Shown here piece by piece: positions 17,705-24,690 of a stretch of 64,000 nt of DNA. Both the position numbers and the translations under genes were made by a program. Where the stretch lies: positions 1-64,000 of the forward strand of contig NZ_SACK01000007.1 in NCBI RefSeq assembly GCF_004005815.1. Reading direction: 5' to 3'. Numbering within the stretch: the first letter of the stretch is position 1; every line of letters starts with the position of its first letter. Origin of the DNA: Mucilaginibacter limnophilus (lineage in GTDB: Bacteria > Bacteroidota > Bacteroidia > Sphingobacteriales > Sphingobacteriaceae). The notes under the pieces are model-generated. The model searched no databases, was not told the origin of the DNA, and was given only the letters and a program-made list of their open reading frames with translations.

Positions 17705-17963
17705 GCCGCAGGAAAAATAAACGGTTTTTTGCATGCGCTGATGAAAGGATTGGCGAGTTTTTCAGCTTATTGGTATGCCTATCGGCTGTGCGTCAATTCT
17801 CTCACGGCCAGTTTTTAACAAAAATCGATGGGAACGTCCCATGCATCGTTAGTGGTACTGTAGGGCAGGTCAATAAAACATTATGCCGATGATTGGAAGG
17901 CATTTCATTCATAACTTCCAGGCCTATATGCTGTTTAAGTACTTTGGAGATGTCATGCGCCTC

Positions 17964-18893
17964 CTAACGATTAAGGGAGCTGCCTGAGAAAACCTGCGCT
18001 GTACGTGCCCGTGACAATTTTTCCTGCTGCATAATTTTATCATTGTAATCATTGAACCCATCATATACCATCGATTTGTCACGGGCGTAGGGCAGTTTTT
18101 TGATAAGGTCTTTTGTGGCCAGCACACCCTGGTTATCCCGGTCGAAGTAAATGTTAATGTCGGGGTAGTTGATCGCCTCTTGCCTTGCGATGCCAAGCAT
18201 GGAGAGTGAGTTGAGCACGATGACGCTGTCGTCGGCGAGGACGTTTTCCGTCCTCCAACTGAGGTAATTGATAAAGCCTTCGAACATGGCCAGCTTCTTC
18301 TGGTTGCCGGGCAGGCGTGTGATTGATTTATGCCCGAGGCAGCCTTTGAAATACTTATTCCGAACTTCCCAACCGCCGAGGCTATTCTGCCACCCTGCTG
18401 AAAAATAACGCCGGCGCTGGCCGCTGCTGTTTTCGATATAGTAATACACTTCCTTCATATCCTTGCGGGCCATTTCCAACACCCCGCGGCTTTTCAGGTA
18501 TCCCGTTATAGCCGGATGGCTGCCAATAGGCTTGATCTGTTCAACGACATAATTTGGAATTTTTTCGGAAAGGTGCTTGCGTGGCAGCGGCAATGAAGCA
18601 AGACTGAGAAGGCTTTTGTCTTGTAGCTTTAGTACCACTTCATGGAAGGTGAGTTCTTGCCAGAATGCGAGTCCGAAATCAATGATGTTCCCGCCTTTTC
18701 CTGTTCCGTGGTCGAACCACACCCCGAGCGCATCATCAACAGCAAAGGATGGCGTATGATCGTCATCCCTGAGCATGCTGACATAGAAGTGTTCTTTACC
18801 TGTCTTTCTCACCGGTTTGAATCCGAGCCGCTCCAATAGTTCATTGATGGACGCGCGCTCCTTCAGGTCTTTTGCGTTTAGTAAACTTGACAT
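17964..18893 (-). CDS. Toprim-domain DNA primase-like protein
   Basis: The 309-residue protein resembles the ICE primases of Bacteroidota. The N-terminal region (about 1-95) is CHC2-zinc-finger-like (REDDHTPSF-type text: RDDDHTPSFAVDDALGVW, then GKGGNIIDF), but the zinc-binding cysteines are absent. The Toprim domain (about 190-290) shows LAMFEGFINYLSW with the catalytic Glu and INIYFDRDNQG with the DxD metal site. It probably makes primers on the transferred strand or for excised-ICE replication. It lies downstream of the RNA-rich gap after rteC. Confidence 0.85.
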   Translation of the reverse strand: MSSLLNAKDLKERASINELLERLGFKPVRKTGKEHFYVSMLRDDDHTPSFAVDDALGVWFDHGTGKGGNIIDFGLAFWQELTFHEVVLKLQDKSLLSLASLPLPRKHLSEKIPNYVVEQIKPIGSHPAITGYLKSRGVLEMARKDMKEVYYYIENSSGQRRRYFSAGWQNSLGGWEVRNKYFKGCLGHKSITRLPGNQKKLAMFEGFINYLSWRTENVLADDSVIVLNSLSMLGIARQEAINYPDINIYFDRDNQGVLATKDLIKKLPYARDKSMVYDGFNDYNDKIMQQEKLSRARTAQVFSGSSLNR

Positions 18894-18926
18894 AATATTG
18901 TAATATTTAAAGTTGGAATTGCTGCA

Positions 18927-18988
18927 CCGGCAGCGGGTAACGGTCCCGAGGTTATTCGCTACTGCCGGTTAATATTTCGGGACTACCC
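18927..18988 (-). ncRNA. Candidate pseudoknotted RNA downstream of rteC
   Basis: On the minus strand GGGTA+GTCCCGA (18988-18977) pairs with TCGGGAC (18949-18943), a 3-nt bulge and TACCC (18939-18935). The interleaved pair CCGGCAG (18968-18962) and CTGCCGG (18933-18927) gives an H-type pseudoknot with 12 + 7 Watson-Crick pairs. In CTnDOT a small RNA, RteR, is encoded just downstream of rteC and lowers transfer. The position here is the same, but I claim no sequence homology. It could also be a leader element of the primase mRNA. Confidence 0.4.
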
Positions 18989-19114
18989 ACGTCGGTTCCT
19001 ACGAACCGGACTCTCGTCTGCCTATGCGTTTTCGGTATGTTGATGCCATCTCACCTTCGCAATATTTCCGGGTGCTAACCGGATAATGTTTCATCCCCGC
19101 ATGTCAAAGATCTT

Positions 19115-19151
19115 GTCATGGCGTAACCGGATAACCCGGTAATGCCATGAC
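19115..19151. repeat. Stem-loop in the rteC-primase gap
   Basis: GTCATGGC (19115-19122) and GCCATGAC (19144-19151) form a perfect 8-bp outer stem. Inside, after a 3x3 internal loop, ACCGG (19126-19130) and CCGGT (19136-19140) form a second stem with a 5-nt loop. There is no T-run on either side, so it is more likely an RNA structure or protein-binding site than an intrinsic terminator. Confidence 0.5.
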
Positions 19152-19357
19152 CCAAAATTCCGTCGAACGATGGAGATTTTTTCAGTAGCCATTCGTACTA
19201 CCGAACGATTTTTTTTGGCCATCAAGGAATTGAGTTTGACCTCTTCCCGAAGCTGAATAGTCCCGGCTACCAACGTAAGCGGTGGTAATTCATGTTTTTT
19301 TCGGTAGTTTTCGTACTGACGAATGCGGGGCCGGGGCTTTCGCCGCGGCCCCGCTCA

Positions 19358-20191
19358 TCATGTGTCGCCGAAATCATCCTGGATTTTTCTGGAGACCGCG
19401 GCCTTCATTTGGTCAAGGAAGCGTGTCAGGCTGCGGATCTTTCGCCTGCCGATTTCAGCAAATCGTTTGGAAGCAACTCCTATGCGTACCTGCAGGCTAT
19501 CTTCAAGCCAGCAGATGATCTGATTGAGGCTGGCGCTGCCGTTGTTAACCTGCCCGGTAAGCCATAACCCGTAGGCCAGCTCTACCACGTTGATTACTTC
19601 CCCCGTCCATATCAGCTGGGATTGCTCCTGGCTACCCGGACGATTAACCGGCGACTGTAACCGGTTGATTTCGCCTACCAGTTCTTCCTGTATCAGCTCA
19701 TAGGCGATAAACCTGGCGAACAGCTCACTGACGGATGTAGAGAATGCTGCTGACCTATCGGGGATGATCGGTGTGGCGCTGTAGGATATTTGCTGCCGGA
19801 AAAACAGATCATCCAGCTCATGGAAACCGTTCCGGTAATACTGATAGTGGAAGCCATGCTGACGGAAATAGGTTTTAATAGCTTCTATTTCGTCTTCCAG
19901 GTAGCTGACCTGTGAAGCAGGTGTGCCAATAGGCTTGTTGACTGCAATGCGGTAGCGAAGTTGTTCTTCCACAAGGGAGGCGACCAACTGTGGCCGGATC
20001 TCACGGAAGACTATGATCTCGTCCTCGGCTGCCAGTGCGGGGTTTTCATTAAGGTAGCGCTCCAGTTGCTGCAGGGCGGGATTGATGACCGATAATGCCT
20101 CTTGGAGGCGTGACAATGGCTCAGCGGATCGGCTGACGGCTTCAATACGTTGCCTGACCTTGCCGGGCAGGGCTTTAATTATTGTATTCAT
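19358..20191 (-). CDS. rteC: RteC-family regulator of ICE excision and transfer
   Basis: The 277-residue protein matches the RteC family, which in CTnDOT activates the excision operon. Diagnostic text is EIEAIKTYFRQHGFHYQYYR, then FHELDDLFFRQQ (about residues 110-145) and a helical C-terminus. I chose the ATG at 20191 (MNTIIKALPG); the frame is open upstream to a TTG at 20257, which adds unlikely N-terminal sequence. It lies 24 bp or more beyond the C39/TMD gene and may be cotranscribed with it. No RteA/RteB two-component pair is visible in the window. Confidence 0.85.
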   Translation of the reverse strand: MNTIIKALPGKVRQRIEAVSRSAEPLSRLQEALSVINPALQQLERYLNENPALAAEDEIIVFREIRPQLVASLVEEQLRYRIAVNKPIGTPASQVSYLEDEIEAIKTYFRQHGFHYQYYRNGFHELDDLFFRQQISYSATPIIPDRSAAFSTSVSELFARFIAYELIQEELVGEINRLQSPVNRPGSQEQSQLIWTGEVINVVELAYGLWLTGQVNNGSASLNQIICWLEDSLQVRIGVASKRFAEIGRRKIRSLTRFLDQMKAAVSRKIQDDFGDT

Positions 20192-20280
20192 ATGCAGGGG
20201 ATTTGATGTGTCGAAAGCCGGAAAGGTGAGGGAAGTATCACCTATGAAATTGGGCAAGAAATGCAGTGTCGTGTCGAATG

Positions 20281-21636
20281 TTACCGACCATCTTCAGCAT
20301 GCGAGTATGCCTGTTGCGGATCACAGCATGCTATAATATGCATTCGGCGATGGTAATCCTCCAGGGCGATAACGCCCTGGAAAAATTTCGGCAATTCGGT
20401 GTACAGCCTGCCGGTAAATACATAGATAATGAAGAGAAATGTCACAATAGACGGGCCACCGAAAAGTTTTTCCTGCGCGGGCAGGGTGACCAACAGCATA
20501 CTTATCCCGAACAGGTCTATTATTACCTGGTTACGCCTTTCGGTAGCTTTGAATGCGCGCTGGCATCTGTCGAGCACAGCCACGCGCCGTTTATAAACAG
20601 CGGGAGCCGTTGCGTTACGCCCGGAGGCAAACGCGGTATCTGCTATATAGTTAAGATCGGCCAACTGCCGGTGGTTATACAAAAGGGCGTATCTTGCGCG
20701 CCATCGTAAGGACATAATGCCTGTAACATAAATTCCGATGACTGCAGGTATGTACCAGTTTGAGCTGCCTAGCGATATGATCAATACGGCCAGGAAGATC
20801 AGGTCCGGAAGAATAGTAGCTGTGAGCGAACGGAATGCCGCGGTCAACCGGGTTGGTTCGTCGGCAACTAAGGGGATTTCTTTGCTATGTTTAATATAAT
20901 CAAATCCGGTCTTTAGCGCATCCTGAACGCGTTCCTCCGATCTCGACGTTAATGCATTACTAATCCATGCAAGAGCGGTCTTGGCAAGCGCAGCACTCCC
21001 TCCCAAAATCATGATCCAAATTATATAGTTATCCCCAGTCCGGATAAGTTTGTGGCCCAGTGTAAACGCAACGAAGACGGGCAGGGAAAGCAGCATATAA
21101 ATGATAGCTGTCGTCAGTATTACCGGAAAGCGTCCGTGTAGCATAAAAAGGTCTCTAACGGACAGTGTTTTGCTGTAAGCAGTGTACCCTGCTTTCGTGT
21201 CTTTAACGACTAACACTGCATTTACTTGCCAGAATGCTTCCAGCTTTTCCCTGTCAAAGAATGAAATGTAGCCGGATGGGTCTCCGATCATATACTGCAC
21301 AACACCCTTAGAGTAGCGTCGTTTATAATAGACCATAAAATGGGCACGCAATTCGTTTGAGACGTGTAGGATAGCAGGCAGTTCGAGGCGCTCAAGGTCG
21401 TCTATTTCTGCCTTCAGGCATGTTGCGTTCATACCAGCCAGCCCTGCCGTTCGTTTGAGGTCAAGCAGCGAAACACCTCCTTTATCAGGCGGTAATAGGT
21501 TAAGCAGTTCGTTATACTTGATGTTAATGCCGAGATAGCTGAGCAGACTTTGCAGGGCGGCTTGTCCGCAGTCGTTGCTCCCCAGCTGCGGCTGGAAAGC
21601 TTGACGGATGTGACGGAAGTGATCCATGGTGATCAT
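20281..21636 (-). CDS. C39 peptidase-ABC exporter membrane domain fusion lacking the ATPase domain
   Basis: The 451-residue protein starts with a C39 cysteine peptidase domain (about 5-140) with the full catalytic set: Gln17, Cys23 in SNDCGQAAL, His99 in LRAHFMVYY and Asp119 in IGDPSGYISF. These domains cut double-glycine leaders. Six-helix ABC type I exporter membrane sequence follows (about 160-430, start SVRDLFMLHGRFPVI). The protein ends at ALEDYHRRMHIIA and AEDGR, where a nucleotide-binding domain of about 250 residues would normally begin. No Walker A or ABC signature follows before rteC. It either uses an ATPase encoded elsewhere or works as a membrane-anchored protease. It overlaps no gene and follows the 5-TM protein directly. 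Confidence 0.88.
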   Translation of the reverse strand: MITMDHFRHIRQAFQPQLGSNDCGQAALQSLLSYLGINIKYNELLNLLPPDKGGVSLLDLKRTAGLAGMNATCLKAEIDDLERLELPAILHVSNELRAHFMVYYKRRYSKGVVQYMIGDPSGYISFFDREKLEAFWQVNAVLVVKDTKAGYTAYSKTLSVRDLFMLHGRFPVILTTAIIYMLLSLPVFVAFTLGHKLIRTGDNYIIWIMILGGSAALAKTALAWISNALTSRSEERVQDALKTGFDYIKHSKEIPLVADEPTRLTAAFRSLTATILPDLIFLAVLIISLGSSNWYIPAVIGIYVTGIMSLRWRARYALLYNHRQLADLNYIADTAFASGRNATAPAVYKRRVAVLDRCQRAFKATERRNQVIIDLFGISMLLVTLPAQEKLFGGPSIVTFLFIIYVFTGRLYTELPKFFQGVIALEDYHRRMHIIACCDPQQAYSHAEDGR

Positions 21637-21637
21637 G

Positions 21638-22273
21638 TTATGCGTTTGACAAAAGAGTTAACCGTAGAAAAGAAATTAGCAACCACCAGATTAACAGGGC
21701 CGGCAGGTAAGCCCGGACGACCAGTTGCAGGCAACGATCGAATGTCCCGCCGGATACGTGCCGGATGCCTTCCGCCAAAAGATACCAGTACGCCACTTCG
21801 AAAACGCTCAGTGTTTCCAGCAGGCCGGTCAGGTAAACATTTGCTGTTGGAAAGAGCATGGCAAGCGACAGGGGATGAAACCCCTGCCAGTCCTGCAGCG
21901 TTCCGTTTGTGTAAGCCATTTTAAACCAGATCAGCTTTACCACCGCGCCGACGAAAAAGCTGACTTCAGCGAAAAGTACAGGGCGTAAAATTTTTTTAAA
22001 GCTAACCGGCAGATCAAGCAGGTAAGCTCCTGCGTCCAGGGCACAGCTGACCGCCAACACCTTCAGTACGAGCAGTATTTCGCTGGTTGCGGACGCCCAG
22101 CGCTGTATATTATAATAAATCGCAAAGTGATAATGTTCTCCGCCAGTGCCGAAGCCGCTTCGCTCGAACATGGCAGGAGTGAGGACGAGGCGCCCGGAAA
22201 TCCAAACGAGGACGGGCGGTGCGGCAAGGCAAATGATTGCAGGGAAATTTGTGTATATTGCTTTTAAACGCAT
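21638..22273 (-). CDS. Polytopic membrane protein of the peptide cluster
   Basis: The 211-residue protein starts at the ATG at 22273 (MRLKAIYTN); a longer TTG start at 22294 is less likely. About five hydrophobic segments are visible, for example PAIICLAAPPVLVWISG, LVLKVLAVSCALDAGAYLL, FAEVSFFVGAVVKLIWF and the C-terminal pair ending LLIWWLLISFLRL. I recognise no catalytic motif; the general look recalls Yip1-like or uncharacterised Bacteroidota membrane proteins. Its stop codon touches the start of the C39/TMD gene (1 bp gap), so the two are surely translated from one mRNA. A role as immunity protein or transport partner is possible but unproven. Confidence 0.65.
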   Translation of the reverse strand: MRLKAIYTNFPAIICLAAPPVLVWISGRLVLTPAMFERSGFGTGGEHYHFAIYYNIQRWASATSEILLVLKVLAVSCALDAGAYLLDLPVSFKKILRPVLFAEVSFFVGAVVKLIWFKMAYTNGTLQDWQGFHPLSLAMLFPTANVYLTGLLETLSVFEVAYWYLLAEGIRHVSGGTFDRCLQLVVRAYLPALLIWWLLISFLRLTLLSNA

Positions 22274-22379
22274 GGCAGGCTGTTTTTTCTCCAAAAATCT
22301 GTAGCCATCGTGCCGAAACCTATCAATTATAGATATAAGTTATTAGGAGGAGTTATGAAAAAAACGAAGAATATTATTT

Positions 22380-23003
22380 ATGACACCTGCCTTTTCCGAA
22401 CAGTTTTCCCAGTCGCCGTTGACTTTTATCCTTCTTTTTATTATCGCTTTAACCAGTGCGATTGGTATGTGGCGCCGTCCGCTCCTTCACCAGTTACTAT
22501 TAGCCCCGTACAGCATCATACACAAAAAGGAATATTACCGGTTGTTTACCGCTGATGCCGTCCACAACAGCTGGCCACATGTAGCAGTAAATCTTGGTAT
22601 GCTTTATATCTTCGGTGCACCGCTTGAACAATCGCTCCGCTTTGCAGGACACATGCTAATTTTTGTACTGGTCTATTTTTCGGGGCTATTAGCAGGAGGC
22701 GTTGCGGTTGCGTTTCATCACCGGAATGATCGCGGTTATTTAAGTGCCGGCTGTTCAGGAAGTGTTATGGCCTGTATGTTCAGCAGTATGCTGATGCTTC
22801 CGGACCGGATAGTTTTTTACGTGCCGGGCATAGGTGCTGTATCGAACATTTATAGTGGATTATTCTACCTGGTTATATTGTGGTGGGTGGGCAAGAAGGA
22901 TATAAGTAGCAGAATGAACCACGAACAGCATTTCTATGGTGCCCTTGGCGGCATCACCGTGACAGTTGGGCTATTTCCGGAGGTGTTAAAAGGGTTGTCC
23001 TGA
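22380..23003 (+). CDS. Rhomboid-family intramembrane serine protease
   Basis: The 207-residue protein has six hydrophobic segments and the rhomboid signatures. These are HNSWPHVAVNL (His62, Trp65, His67, Asn71) in the second helix, the GxSG nucleophile motif AGCSGSV (Ser126) in the fourth and the catalytic His184 in QHFYGALGG in the sixth. It cuts substrates within or next to membrane helices. It is divergent from the 5-TM/C39 genes and convergent with the GG-leader peptide gene, with which it shares a terminator. A strong AGGAGG at 22345-22350 precedes a different ATG at 22355 in another frame, so rhomboid translation may be coupled to that short overlapping frame. Confidence 0.88.
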   Translation: MTPAFSEQFSQSPLTFILLFIIALTSAIGMWRRPLLHQLLLAPYSIIHKKEYYRLFTADAVHNSWPHVAVNLGMLYIFGAPLEQSLRFAGHMLIFVLVYFSGLLAGGVAVAFHHRNDRGYLSAGCSGSVMACMFSSMLMLPDRIVFYVPGIGAVSNIYSGLFYLVILWWVGKKDISSRMNHEQHFYGALGGITVTVGLFPEVLKGLS

Positions 23004-23012
23004 GACAACCCT
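22991..23012. terminator. Bidirectional terminator between rhomboid and GG-peptide genes
   Basis: AGGGTTGTC and GACAACCCT form a perfect 9-bp stem with loop CTGA; the rhomboid stop codon lies in the loop. On the minus strand the stem is followed by TTTT, so it works best for the peptide gene. On the plus strand only GCTGATTTT follows. Confidence 0.65.
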
Positions 23013-23019
23013 GCTGATT

Positions 23020-23199
23020 TTACCACCAGCCCAGGCATGCCGGGCCGGTTGCAGCGACAGCCGCGCCGAGCACCGCACCCGCTCCGCCGAACAGGCCGCC
23101 AAGCGAGGCGTTAAAGGCGATTGCGGCGGCACATGCGGCCTTCGGTGCTGCGTCGCCGCCGGTTAGTTTCCCGGCGTCCTCATCTGTCAATTCTTTCAT
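23020..23199 (-). CDS. Double-glycine leader peptide, bacteriocin-like precursor
   Basis: The 59-residue precursor starts MKELTDEDAGKLTGG; the frame is open further upstream to an ATG at 23250. The leader fits the classic C39 pattern: Leu-12, Thr-11, Asp-8, Leu-4, Gly-2, Gly-1. The predicted core has 44 residues, is very rich in Ala and Gly, has GxxxG-like helix-packing patterns (GLFGGAGAVLG), two Cys (core positions 8 and 40) and ends CLGWW. This resembles class II bacteriocins or signalling peptides that insert in membranes. A C39 peptidase lies 1.4 kb away and a rhomboid protease lies next to it, both plausible processing enzymes. There is no obvious immunity gene; the 5-TM protein is one option. 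Confidence 0.75.
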   Translation of the reverse strand: MKELTDEDAGKLTGGDAAPKAACAAAIAFNASLGGLFGGAGAVLGAAVAATGPACLGWW

Positions 23200-23491
23200 A
23201 AGTCGATGATTGCGTTTCTCCTTAATATTAAGGATTGCCCGAAATTCCATCTTCTGCCGCTGCTTAATAACAACTTTTAGGAATAATTTAAAACGTTTGT
23301 ATATAGCATAATTTCCTGAATCAATTTCCGCCTTAATGATCTTGCACGACTTTTTTCAATAAACTGCCTATGAATACATGATTGTCATAGGGACATCTGC
23401 CATAAATACAAGCAGATAAAGTATAACTGCAAGTATTAGTATATCATTTCCTTTTACCTGAATTTTCATGCCTTATCAAACCTAACGGCCT

Positions 23492-23734
23492 ATGAACTTC
23501 AGAACCTATGAAGAAAGACTGCAGTACCTGCTCGAACTGATCGGGAAAAAGCGGTTGCGCGATATCGCCGGTGTGGCCGAACGGTTTGATTGCAGCATAA
23601 GAACGGTAAAGCGCATGCTCGCCTATCTTCGTGAGAAGGGTCATGACATCCGTTATGACCGCCTGGAAAAGCGCTATTTTATTGCCAACTCTGATGATGG
23701 CGCAAATGCCAAAGACAGAACGACCAAACGCTGA
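23492..23734 (+). CDS. HTH_11-type DNA-binding protein
   Basis: The 80-residue protein is a winged or simple helix-turn-helix of the HTH_11/DeoR kind: RDIAGVAERFDCSIRTVKRM forms the helix-turn-helix (about 23-42) and LREKGHDIRYDRLEKRYFI the wing. Such small proteins are seen in front of SusC/SusD-TlpA-DUF6520 gene groups in Sphingobacteriaceae. It could control either the following MauE/DUF6520 genes or the peptide gene that diverges from it over a 240-bp gap. The gap is a good place for its operator. Confidence 0.75.
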   Translation: MNFRTYEERLQYLLELIGKKRLRDIAGVAERFDCSIRTVKRMLAYLREKGHDIRYDRLEKRYFIANSDDGANAKDRTTKR

Positions 23735-23801
23735 TTCTAAAAAAAGGAAGAAAATTTCAAAGGGACACCTTCTGGCACTATAGGGTATACAATTTTGTTT
23801 T

Positions 23802-24242
23802 ATGCCTGGATTAGCAAACTTTCGATGGATTACACCTGTTGCACGCTTCCTCCTCATTATACTATGGGTTTACGCCGTTGCCGCTAAAATGCGGGACTTC
23901 CAGCGCTATGCTTATGAAATGCAACAGCAGGTATTCAGTGCAAAGCTTGCTACGTTTTTGGCTTATGCATTACCGTTGGCGGAGCTGTTGGCCGTAATTA
24001 TGCTGATCGCCGAATCAACCGTGTTTGCGGGGCTGGCCCTGTCGGCAATGCTGCTATTGGCATTCACTGGCTATAGCGCCGCGGTCCTTTTGCATTGGTT
24101 TCCAAAAATTCCCTGCCCGTGCGGCGGACTGATCAGCGAGTTAAGCTGGCTGCAGCACCTGCTATTTAATCTGTCGTTTTTATTGCTGACCCTCATCTCC
24201 ATATTGACAATTGCAAAAGAAAGGAGGTCAACAGCCAATTAA
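23802..24242 (+). CDS. MauE/DoxX-like redox-associated membrane protein
   Basis: The 146-residue protein has four hydrophobic segments and the MauE/DoxX signature. This includes the Lys in YAVAAKMRDFQRYAYEM and the CPCGG thiol motif (about residues 104-108) after the third helix. MauE-type proteins pass reducing equivalents or help form disulfides in the periplasm, often with a thioredoxin-like partner. Here the partner could be the TlpA-like protein encoded at 29.3-30.7 kb. It starts 67 bp after the HTH gene and is probably cotranscribed with DUF6520. Confidence 0.8.
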   Translation: MPGLANFRWITPVARFLLIILWVYAVAAKMRDFQRYAYEMQQQVFSAKLATFLAYALPLAELLAVIMLIAESTVFAGLALSAMLLLAFTGYSAAVLLHWFPKIPCPCGGLISELSWLQHLLFNLSFLLLTLISILTIAKERRSTAN

Positions 24243-24330
24243 CCGCAATCATCTGCCCCGGTTCAAGGAGCCTGTGCAGAACCAGTACTGAAAAAACATA
24301 TCCATAATTTTTAACCATAATTCCAATACC

Positions 24331-24624
24331 ATGAAAAAGTTCAAATTGAGTTTGTCGCTGCTAGCGGCAGTATTAGGCCTCACCGCCTCTTTCGCCTTCA
24401 AAGCTCCGGCTCCTATTAAACACGGCAAATTTGCTGTAGCCTGGTTCTTATATAACGGCGGCCCTGCAAACCAGGCATCCAGCTATAACAAAACCAGCGG
24501 CACGCCGAGTTGTAACGGCAACGGCGCCCTTTGTGCGATCAGGGGTGAGGAAGACGGAACCAGCGGCCATCCGATGGCATCGGTTCTAACCGATCCTGAC
24601 ACTGAAAGAAGAAAGTTTAATTAG
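24331..24624 (+). CDS. DUF6520-family small secreted protein
   Basis: The 97-residue protein has a clear signal peptide (KLSLSLLAAVLGLTASFAF) and a short Gly/Ser/Asn-rich mature part. That part has two conserved-looking cysteines in the pattern CNGNGALCAIRG. This layout is characteristic of DUF6520 proteins, which occur in multiple copies in Bacteroidota next to MauE, SusC/SusD and TlpA genes. The two Cys may form a disulfide handled by MauE/TlpA. The function of the family is unknown. A strong terminator follows 12 bp after the stop. Confidence 0.75.
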   Translation: MKKFKLSLSLLAAVLGLTASFAFKAPAPIKHGKFAVAWFLYNGGPANQASSYNKTSGTPSCNGNGALCAIRGEEDGTSGHPMASVLTDPDTERRKFN

Positions 24625-24636
24625 CAGCGAAAATAG

Positions 24637-24661
24637 GGGGGAACCATCGGTTCCCCCTTTT
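24637..24661 (+). terminator. Intrinsic terminator after DUF6520
   Basis: GGGGGAACC, loop ATC, GGTTCCCCC and then TTTT: a perfect 9-bp GC-rich stem with a T-run on the plus strand. It lies 12 bp after the DUF6520 stop and 30 bp before the convergent susD-like stop. Confidence 0.9.
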
Positions 24662-24690
24662 GCTATAACCCAGTCCAACCTAACTTTAGC

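Larger units (their letters stand above)
18894..19357. other. 464-bp non-coding gap rich in secondary structure
   Basis: No convincing gene lies between rteC and the primase. The gap holds at least three hairpin-forming elements: the pseudoknot at 18927-18988, a hairpin CGGTTC-CTAC-GAACCG at 18993-19008, and a stem-loop at 19115-19151. The sequence TAACCGGATAA occurs twice (about 19077 and 19123). On the minus strand this would be the 3' region of rteC and the 5' leader of the primase gene. Confidence 0.6.

Noticed and set aside
18927..18988. HDV-like ribozyme
   Set aside because: The nested P3 and P4 elements and the G-rich 5' cleavage position are missing. Only a simple H-type pseudoknot is supported.
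19091..19273. 60-codon minus-strand ORF in the rteC-primase gap
   Set aside because: The sequence lies in strongly structured DNA, has no recognisable domain and overlaps a stem-loop. It is more likely non-coding.
23199..23250. Longer start for the GG-leader peptide (ATG 23250)
   Set aside because: The 15-residue leader from ATG 23199 already fits the usual GG-leader length and pattern. The extra 17 basic residues are not typical, although they cannot be excluded.
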